10,000 bases of DNA. Source: Salpingoeca rosetta (lineage: Eukaryota; Opisthokonta; Choanoflagellata; Craspedida; Salpingoecidae). The translations under genes were made by a program, and so were the position numbers. Below, in pieces: positions 1 to 5,978 of this stretch. The stretch lies in contig NW_004754905.1 in assembly GCF_000188695.1 (NCBI RefSeq), positions 833,045 to 843,044 on the forward strand, given 5' to 3'. The notes beneath the pieces were generated by a model. It ran no database searches and was not told the origin of the DNA. It worked only from the letters and a program-made list of their open reading frames with translations. Position 1 is the stretch's first letter; every line of letters begins with the position of its first letter.

Positions 1-167
1 TGCCAGAAAGGGGGAGTCCCTTTAAAGCCCGCACGCATTTTGCACTTGCTTCGTTCTCGCTTGCGCTCTTTTTGGGTGGTCTGCCATGGCCGGTGATTAC
101 TGATACACGCGCACACACACACGCACACACATACAATCTCTCTCTCTCTCTCTCTCTCGCTCTCTCT

Positions 168-228
<61 letters not shown>

Positions 229-298
229 TCACTCACTCACTCACTCACTCATTCACTCATGACGCATCATCCCCCTCCTTGTAAAATTGCGTGTGCAG
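1..298 (+). other. Probable intron and compound microsatellite upstream of the first visible PH exon
   Basis: The end of this stretch (a pyrimidine-rich run, then TGCAG at 294-298) acts as the acceptor for the exon starting at 299. From about 104 to 259 it is almost entirely simple repeat. Bases 1-92 are unique sequence. A possible donor sits at 93 (GTGATT), but no reading frame in 1-92 gives convincing PH beta1 strand sequence, so I do not call an exon there. Confidence 0.5.
104..259. repeat. Compound microsatellite (CA)n-(CT)n-(CA)n-(ACTC)n
   Basis: Blocks in order: CA-rich 104-132, CT-rich 136-169, an almost pure CA run 170-224, then a four-base ACTC repeat 222-259 with one interruption. 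In PH-gene orientation this is CA/CT, the opposite polarity to most other introns in the window. Confidence 0.97.
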
Positions 299-413
299 TG
301 GCGGCCTGCGCGCGTGTACTGGGCACGTCTCACGGCCACGGCACTCCACCTTTACAGACAGTCATCGCATATGAAGGGCAGATTCGACCGGGAGGCGGTG
401 AGTTGAGTTGAGT

Positions 414-497
<84 letters not shown>

Positions 498-1051
498 CTT
501 GTTGTTTTGTGGACGGCTAGTGCCACACGTTGCCAAAGTGCATGCTTCCCTTTCTTCTTCCGTGCCTCACGCCGTCCCTGCCTCCATGTGCCCCCCCCCC
601 ATTGCCCAGTTCAAGGAGTATCCGCATCGAACCGTGCTGCTCCGTGCGTTTTCCGTTGTTGTTGATCCTGGAACGCGCCATCCATCCTTCCAGCTCTCGT
701 TTGCCGATGGTATGTGGTACAGCTGTTGTGCACACGCTGCGACTGCAGCGATGCTTGTTTTGCTGTCTGACTTGCTCTGCCACGAGTAATGTGTGTGTGT
801 GTGTGTATCTGTGTATCTGTGTCTGTGTCTGCGTGTGTCTGTGTCTGTGTCTGTGTGTGTTGCTGCCCTTTTCCGCCTCACACACACACGCGCATACGCG
901 CGCGCACACACGCACACGCACATGCACAACCGCTGCAGGGTCCAATTTGAAAATGTACGCGTTGGAGAAGGAGGCGAGGGACAAGTGGGTGCATGCACTA
1001 TCAAGCCTTGCTTCTGGCTCAAGACCCTTTGACGCTTTCAGCCACGCATGA
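299..1051 (+). CDS. PH-domain protein, last three coding exons (5' end outside window)
   Basis: Exons are 299-397, 610-709 and 939-1051 (stop TGA at 1049-1051), joined in phases 0 and 1. Donors are GTGAGT (398) and GTATGT (710); acceptors are TGCAG (298), GCCCAG (609) and CTGCAG (938). The spliced 103 residues read as most of a pleckstrin-homology domain: beta2/3 strands beginning WRPARVYWARL and then LHLY, a loop rich in basic residues, strands with TVLLRAFSVVV and FQLSFADG, then MYAL and a final amphipathic helix EKEARDKWVHAL with the invariant PH tryptophan (visible residue 83). A 12-residue tail follows the helix region. PH domains bind phosphoinositides or protein partners at membranes; the ligand cannot be told here because the beta1/beta2 loop is missing. 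The W/YW, FK and P-x-x-P spacing and C-terminal placement recall the PH domain of RalGPS-type Ral exchange factors, but that is a weak inference. The preceding exon probably lies off the left edge. Confidence 0.78.
398..609 (+). other. PH gene intron with long (GT)n tract
   Basis: GT-AG intron of 212 nt, donor GTGAGTTGAG, acceptor CCCATTGCCCAG. A nearly perfect GT run of about 80 bases (415-495) starts some 18 nt after the donor. The rest is pyrimidine-rich and includes a run of ten C residues at about 591-600 just before the acceptor. Removing it joins two phase-0 exons into continuous PH-domain sequence. Confidence 0.8.
710..938 (+). other. PH gene intron with TG tract followed by CA tract
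   Basis: GT-AG intron of 229 nt, donor GTATGTGG, acceptor CCGCTGCAG, phase 1. It carries a TG/CTGT tract at 790-860 and a CA-rich tract at 879-928, separated by a short pyrimidine-rich spacer. The two tracts are complementary and could pair in the RNA. Confidence 0.8.
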
Positions 1052-1999
1052 AGCGTGAACCAACTGTTGCTTCACCACCTGTCCACACTGCTAGCTTTGT
1101 TGCTCTTTCTATTTGTATTCCCTTCCCTTCCCTTCCCCTCCCTTCTCCACTTCCTGCTTCACCACCTGGTTTCTTCCTGCTGTCTGCGTTCTATTTGCGT
1201 GGACGATGGGTTGTGCTTCACGCATCCAAGACAGCAGCGCACGCAACTCCAACAAGACAGAAGTGCAACGAAGTCGACAAAGAGGAGCAGGGCAAGCAAC
1301 GCGAGTGAGCGAGCGAGGCAGTTTGCCTCACTTCCACCACAAGCGCACTTGCAGCCTTTGCACCTCGGCCCAAACTCCGGTGGGGTGGCGAAGAAGTCAG
1401 AGACAACGCCACTTCGCACTTCGCGTGCTGAAAACGGTTGCAACATGCCACGTCACATGACGAAATTTTGAAGTGTCGAATGGGGACTGTGTCAACGTTG
1501 ATTGTGTATAACTTCCTTTAATACTCGACACCTGACGAACGTGCGCTGGACGAAACTGACATGGACCAGGCTTAAGGTTTTGCCAGCGTGCAACGGTTTC
1601 GCACCACCTCGCGCAGACAACCAGCCCAAAAACAAACACCCAACAAGCCCCAAACAAGCCCCCAACAGACCAAGACCAACACCCACAACAACAACAAAAG
1701 TCAAGCACAACATCTCCACGCCAGGGATACGAAGGGGGTTGGCTCGCATCACTGACCGTTGGTGCTTAGGTTGGTTTCATGTCATTCTGTCATTCTCCTC
1801 AGCAGCACACCGACAAGCACAAGGGAGCAGACGTACACTCACATCAAGCAAGAAAGGATAGGTGAGGCTTGCTGGCGAACACATAGGCTTGGAAGGAAGG
1901 TTGTTGCCTTGTTGCTCTGCGGTGACAAGGCTGCCAAGGCCAAGGTTGTTACATTACTCCATTGCACCAACGACCACCACAAACGCCAAGACCAGCGGC
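1052..1999. other. Intergenic region between PH gene stop and guanylate cyclase start
   Basis: 948 bases with no coding region I can support. It should hold the 3' UTR of the PH gene and the promoter and 5' UTR of the cyclase. Visible composition features are a pyrimidine-rich stretch at about 1104-1165 with TTCCC repeats and a C/A-rich, G-poor stretch at about 1618-1705. I see no AATAAA, TATA box or other clear signal. The open frames here are short, without domain sequence or good splice sites. Confidence 0.6.
1104..1165 (+). repeat. Pyrimidine tract with TTCCC repeats
   Basis: A nearly uninterrupted C/T stretch with tandem CCTTC units, 50-115 bases after the PH-gene stop. It may belong to that gene's 3' UTR; no function can be assigned. 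Confidence 0.7.
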
Positions 2000-2875
2000 A
2001 TGTATGGAACGCTTCACAAGGTGAAAGAACATGCTGCCTGCTTGCCTGTGTTGTGTGCGCGTGTGTGGTGGTGGGTCCATGATGTCAACATGTTGCCGTG
2101 GCCCTGCCAGCTTTCTACCTTTCAACACGTCACAAGCATCGATGACAACAGGAGAAGAGAGATAAGGGTGATCACACCGTGATCACATGCGCCACACCTT
2201 CCTCACCTTCCTCACCTTCCTCACCCTCCTCTTTGGAGCCCACCATCACGAGCACCACTCATGGCCAAGCGCACGCTCACCCAATCAATGCATTTTTTTC
2301 ATCAACAGGCCCTATCTGCTTGGGTGCAGTCGCTTCCGGATGGCGACACGCTGATGAGCATGGTGCTGGCCGAGGTCAACTTTGCTGGCAGCGCAAACGA
2401 CTTCTTCCGCTTCTACACGGACGAGCAAACAGCCGCCTTTCTCCGCGCCATTGCCAATGTTACCGGGCACACTGTGGAGGAGTGCAAGTACCACGCGGGC
2501 CGCTACTTCCTCGTCGGCCTGCTGGAGAGCGGCTACGGCGACGCCCTGCGTACCCTCGGCGATGACTTCTACACCATGCTTTCCAACATCGATAGCCTGC
2601 ACGAATCGTTTATGGCGTCGTTCCCCAAGATGCGCGCGCCCTCCGTGCGGCCCGTCCGCAACGACGATGGCACCCTCTCCATCCACTACTACAGCAGAAA
2701 CGCGGGCCTGGCCAACTTCATGCTCGGTGCGCTCGAAGCGTGCGCCCTGCAGCTCTTCGACCTCGACATCACCATTCACCACCGCGTCAAGAAGTCAGAG
2801 GGCAACAGCCACGACATCTTCTACGCATTCATGGACGAGAGGTAAGCACATGTATGTGTGTGTGTGCGCGGATAC

Positions 2876-2916
<41 letters not shown>

Positions 2917-5242
2917 TGTGTGTGTGAATGTGTGTGCGGATATTTGTGTATGTGTATGTGTATGTGCGTGTGTGTGGATACTTGTGGTGTGCGTGTCATA
3001 TACTTGTTTGCGTGCTTGTGTGCTTGCGTGCGCCTCCTCTATCTGTGCGCCTGCGCGCTTGCCCGCTTCTCTCATTTAATAGGCCGTGGAATACCGTCCT
3101 CTTATCAACAACCATGTCTCCTTTCTACTGCCCGCATTTATCTTTGCTCACGCCACTCCCTCGATCCACCACTACTCATGCAGCGGCTATGGCAAGCAGC
3201 GCGAGGAGAGCGAGGAGGCCAAGAAGCAGTGCACCGTCGACCTGCCTGCCAGCGTCACCAACGACCTGTTCCCCTGGCACGTTGCCTTTGATCGCGACAT
3301 GAACATCGTGTCTGTTGGCAAGCACTTGGCAGGACGGTTCAAGAAGCAGCAGCTTGGCGCCAAGGCAGGCTCCGTGTTCAAGATCATCCGCCCGTCCCAC
3401 GTGCGCCTCAAGTTTGACGAGCTCATGCAGGCGAAAGACGTGCCTGTGCTTCTCTCGGTGGACGCCAAGCACCTCGTCCAGCCCGACAGCAGCGACGATG
3501 CATCCGTCAGTGACAACGCCGACACATCCGTGAGCAGCCTGTCCCAGCAGATGCCACGGCTGCAGGTGACGGAAGACAGCAGAGGCAACCAGCGACGCAG
3601 CACGGCAGCCATGTCGGCGTGCCCCTTCTCCTCACCAGGGTCTGCCATCAACTCCACAGCATCGTCGAAGCGCTCCTCCATGGACATGATGCTGCGCGCA
3701 GCCCGCCTGGCAAGGAAGGTCGACAACATCAAGCTGCATGGGCAGGTGACCTTCCACGAGGCATCTGGCGTGCTCTTGTTCGTTGGCGTGCCGGCCCTCT
3801 ACTCCCTCGAGGAGATGGAGACACAGGGCATCTCGCTGTCGGAGATGCCGCTGCACAGCCACGGACGCGAGGTGCTGTATGGATCCATGTTCCAGTCTGC
3901 CTCGGCCAAGAACACCAACGAGGTGGACAAGCGCATGGCTGAGCTCGACCGCTCCATGCTCGAGGTCCAGGAGAAGAAGGAGCAGATTGACACCCTCCTC
4001 CACAGCATCCTCCCACCGGTATGTGTGTGTGTGCGCGTGTCTGTATGTGTGTGTGTGTGTGTCTGTATGTGTGCGTGTGTTGTGGTATTTGCTTTGTGTG
4101 CATGTGTCTGGATGTGTGCGTGTGTGATGCTACTTGCATGTTTCTCATCATGATGTTTATTTTATGTCTTGCAACAATGCAGGTCGTCGCGAGCGCACTC
4201 GCGCGTGGAGAGATCCCACCAGCCGAACACTACAAGAACGTGAGTCACGGTGCGCCTTGTTGCGTTGTCATGGTCCACATTGCCCGCGACACGCGTTTAG
4301 TTTTGTGTATCTCACTCTTCCTGCGTTGCTATGCTCTCAGGTGACGGTGCTGTTCTGCGATATTGCGGGCTTCACCAACATCTCGTCCGAAGTCCCAGCC
4401 ACAGAGGTGTGTGTGTGTGTGCGTGTGTTTGTGTGTGCGTGTGTTTGTGTGTGTGTGTGTATGGGTTCTCTTTGCTATGGGTTCTCTCTGCTTTCCTGTC
4501 ATTGCCAACTTCAAGGCACGTGCAGCCAATGCCGCCACAATCTCAACCCCCAAGTCGTTTTCTCCACATCGCCCCCCTTCCTTCTCATCTGCAACAGATA
4601 ATGGCAATGCTGCACCATCTGTTTGTCAAGTTTGATCACCTGGCCGACAAGCACGGCTGCTACAAGGTGGAGACGATTGGCGACGCGTACATGGTCACCG
4701 CGGGTTGTCCTGACGAGTGCGACGACCACGCTGTCCGTATTGCCCGCCTGGCGATTGAGATGGCGCGAACTGCTCAGACCGTCAAGTCGCCGCTCGATGG
4801 CGAGCCGCTTCGCATCCGCGTCGGGCTCCACTCTGGCCCACTCATGGCTGGCGTCGTTGGACGTGCACGCCCGCGCTACTGCCTGTTTGGCGACACCGTG
4901 AATGTTGCGTCGCGCATGGAGAGCAACGGGCTGTCCGGCTGCATCCAGTGCACATACCGCTTCACGCAGGCGCTGCCACCGGACCACCAGTTTGAGATTG
5001 TGCCGCGCGGGCACATTGCCATCAAGGGCAAGGGTCACATGAAGACCTTCCTGCTGCTCGGTGCCCACGACTGTGCAGACTCGCAGCCGCTGCTGCCGAC
5101 GGAGACGATGATGGAGGACATTGCACCGCACTTGCTGGAGCTGGCCGCCAAGCAGCGCCGCTCGCTCGACGACCGTATGGCCGAGATCATGACCGCATCA
5201 AAGTGCAGCCGGACACGGAGGAAGGCATCGACGTTCGTGTGA
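2000..5242 (+). CDS. Soluble guanylate cyclase, beta-like (H-NOX / HNOBA / cyclase), six exons
   Basis: Predicted NO-responsive cytosolic enzyme converting GTP to cGMP. Exons are 2000-2020, 2309-2841, 3184-4018, 4183-4239, 4341-4406 and 4598-5242, giving 718 residues; all junctions are GT-AG and phase-consistent. H-NOX covers residues 1-185: it starts MYG and has D102, H105 (proximal heme ligand), P118 and YYS at 134-136. HNOBA/PAS covers about 201-425, starting [10 protein letters not shown], with a Ser-rich insert at about 284-365. A coiled coil lies at about 428-463 and ends in LLHSILPP. The class III cyclase domain is about 465-665: metal aspartates D489 and D533, guanine-selecting E529 and C599, catalytic N606 and R610, and K647. 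The tail is basic and ends STFV. ATG 2000 is chosen because MYGTLHK plus exon 2 aligns without gaps to the start of animal beta1 and puts His at 105. Animal beta1 is about 619 residues; the extra length is the insert and tail. Family certain; exon 1 and the exon 3 acceptor inferred. Confidence 0.93.
2168..2186. repeat. Two GTGATCAC palindromes 3 bases apart
   Basis: GTGATCAC occurs at 2168-2175 and again at 2179-2186, separated by ACC. Each copy is its own reverse complement. They lie in intron 1, about 170 bases after the start codon, where a downstream promoter element is possible. No known factor is assigned. Confidence 0.6.
2197..2230 (+). repeat. Short tandem repeat of about 9 bases (CTTCCTCAC)
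   Basis: Nearly four copies of a nine-base pyrimidine-rich unit, the last degenerate. It lies 80-110 bases upstream of the intron 1 acceptor. Confidence 0.85.
2842..3183 (+). other. Guanylate cyclase intron 2 with TG repeats
   Basis: 342 nt, donor GTAAGC, acceptor CTCATGCAG, phase 2; a serine codon is split (AG|C). The TG-rich tract runs from about 2851 to 2996, beginning about 9 nt after the donor. Inside it the phrase GGATACTTGTG, or a one-base variant, recurs three times (near 2870, 2938 and 2976), pointing to local duplication. An earlier TTTAATAG at about 3081 is not used because it leads into the wrong frame. Confidence 0.8.
4019..4182 (+). other. Guanylate cyclase intron 3 with TG repeats at the donor
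   Basis: 164 nt, donor GTATGT, acceptor AACAATGCAG, phase 0. The TG-rich tract starts at the donor itself and continues to about 4127. It separates the coiled-coil end (SILPP) from the short exon encoding the linker into the cyclase domain. Confidence 0.88.
4240..4340 (+). other. Guanylate cyclase intron 4
   Basis: 101 nt, donor GTGAGT, acceptor CTATGCTCTCAG, phase 0. It is the one cyclase intron with no TG-rich patch at all. It ends a 57-nt exon and precedes a 66-nt exon that carries the first metal-binding Asp. Confidence 0.88.
4407..4597 (+). other. Guanylate cyclase intron 5 with TG repeats at the donor
   Basis: 191 nt, donor GAG|GTGTGTGTG, acceptor CATCTGCAACAG, phase 0. The donor is the first unit of the TG run (4407-4461), so the GT dinucleotide used is chosen by frame. 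Cutting after GAG at 4406 gives a gap-free cyclase-domain alignment across the junction. Confidence 0.85.
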
Positions 5243-5260
5243 TTCTTGTGGCGTTGGGGT

Positions 5261-5383
5261 GTATGTGTGTGTGGGGGGGGGAAGTGCGAGAGAGAGTGTG
5301 TGTGTGTGTGTGCGTGTGAGAGAGAGAGAGAGAGAGAAAGAGAAAGAAAGAGAGAGAGTGTGTGTGTGTGCGTGTGTGTGATG
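5261..5383. repeat. Mixed (TG)n, poly-G and (AG)n microsatellite
   Basis: TG run, then nine G, then alternating blocks of AG (5287-5297, 5319-5359, with AAAG interruptions) and TG (5298-5318, 5359-5380). It begins about 20 bases after the cyclase stop, so it probably lies in the 3' UTR as a UG- and AG-rich stretch. Confidence 0.95.
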
Positions 5384-5633
5384 ATGGGTGTAAAGCGGCC
5401 GTAAGCTACTGGTTGTGGGTGGGTAAAGTGTGCACCATATGCGTGAAGGTGAGGTAGGATGCATTATGTCATATTTCGTCTTGGTGAGTTTCATTACATA
5501 GCGGAAGAGCAACATAACTCATTGCGTGGACGTGCTGTCTTGCTTCTTCATCAAACACGAATCAATGGTGGTGAGCGCTTGCGTGGAACAAAAATAACCC
5601 CACAACGAAGTGCAGACAGCGTTGCGGAGCGGC

Positions 5634-5639
5634 AATAAA
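5634..5639 (+). promoter_or_regulatory. Candidate polyadenylation signal AATAAA for the cyclase gene
   Basis: Canonical hexamer 392 bases after the cyclase stop on the same strand, and the only one in the interval. TG-rich sequence (TTTGTGATGCTCTTGTAGTG) follows 50-70 bases later, a usual downstream context. Cleavage itself is unproven. Confidence 0.5.
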
Positions 5640-5757
5640 GAGGCGAGCATTCAACCCGCTTGGCTACGAAGGCCATGTAAGCTTAAGGTTTGTGATGCTC
5701 TTGTAGTGATAAGGGACTCTTGTTGTGGCACTCCGCAACAAACAGTCAAACCCAGTG

Positions 5758-5942
5758 CTAAGCAAAGTGGTGGTCCTTGAGTTCTCCAAACGACGGGCGC
5801 TCACGCGGGTCTTGCGCCATACACTTGAACGTCAGTGACTGGAACCACTCGGGGATGGCTGTAGGGTAGGTGTGTGTGTGTGTGAGTGGGGAGAAACGAT
5901 GCGTCAGCAACCAACCCAGGCACATCACACACACACACACAC

Positions 5943-5978
<36 letters not shown>

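Larger units (their letters stand above)
2021..2308 (+). other. Guanylate cyclase intron 1
   Basis: 288 nt, donor GTGAAA after the seven-codon first exon, acceptor CATTTTTTTCATCAACAG (2291-2308) with a clear T tract. It joins MYGTLHK to ALSAWVQ and so restores the conserved H-NOX N-terminus. It contains a TG-rich patch (2047-2077), a pair of GTGATCAC palindromes and a CTTCCTCAC tandem repeat. Confidence 0.8.
5243..5757. other. Intergenic region between two convergent genes
   Basis: 515 bases between the cyclase stop (TGA 5240-5242, + strand) and the kinase stop (TAG at 5760-5758, - strand). It must hold both 3' UTRs. It contains a TG/AG microsatellite block and one AATAAA in + orientation. 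No AATAAA or ATTAAA is visible on the - strand here. No coding region is supported. Confidence 0.65.

Noticed and set aside
1..92. Upstream PH exon ending at a GT at 93
   Set aside because: The phase-compatible frame gives a hydrophobic peptide ending LGGLPWP without PH beta1 features, and GTGATT is a weak donor.
104..259. Telomere, CRISPR-like array or mobile element
   Set aside because: The repeats are plain microsatellites of 2-4 bases with no spacers, no telomeric unit, no terminal inverted repeats and no transposase sequence.
408..535. Open frames made of Cys-Val or His-Thr repeats around (GT)n tracts
   Set aside because: Dinucleotide repeats have no stop codon in any frame, so such frames arise automatically. 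The same applies to the other TG/CA tracts.
1315..1329. Hairpin GAGGCA-GTT-TGCCTC
   Set aside because: A six-base stem with a three-base loop is expected by chance at this length; no T run or other feature gives it a role.
1759..2082. Short open frame upstream of the cyclase
   Set aside because: No domain or sensible composition, overlaps the true first exon in another frame, and has no supporting splice or start context.
2261..2308. ATG at 2261 as the start of the guanylate cyclase
   Set aside because: It would place a T-rich acceptor sequence (about 2291-2308) inside the protein and lose the conserved MYG start, which a spliced exon at 2000-2020 supplies.
3070..3183. TTTAATAG at about 3081 as the acceptor for cyclase exon 3
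   Set aside because: With a two-base carry-over from exon 2 it opens a different frame with no HNOBA similarity. CAG at 3181-3183 restores the frame into [10 protein letters not shown].
4511..5131. Open frame of 206 codons on the - strand
   Set aside because: It lies opposite the cyclase catalytic exon, has no recognisable motif, and the + strand reading contains all cyclase motifs.
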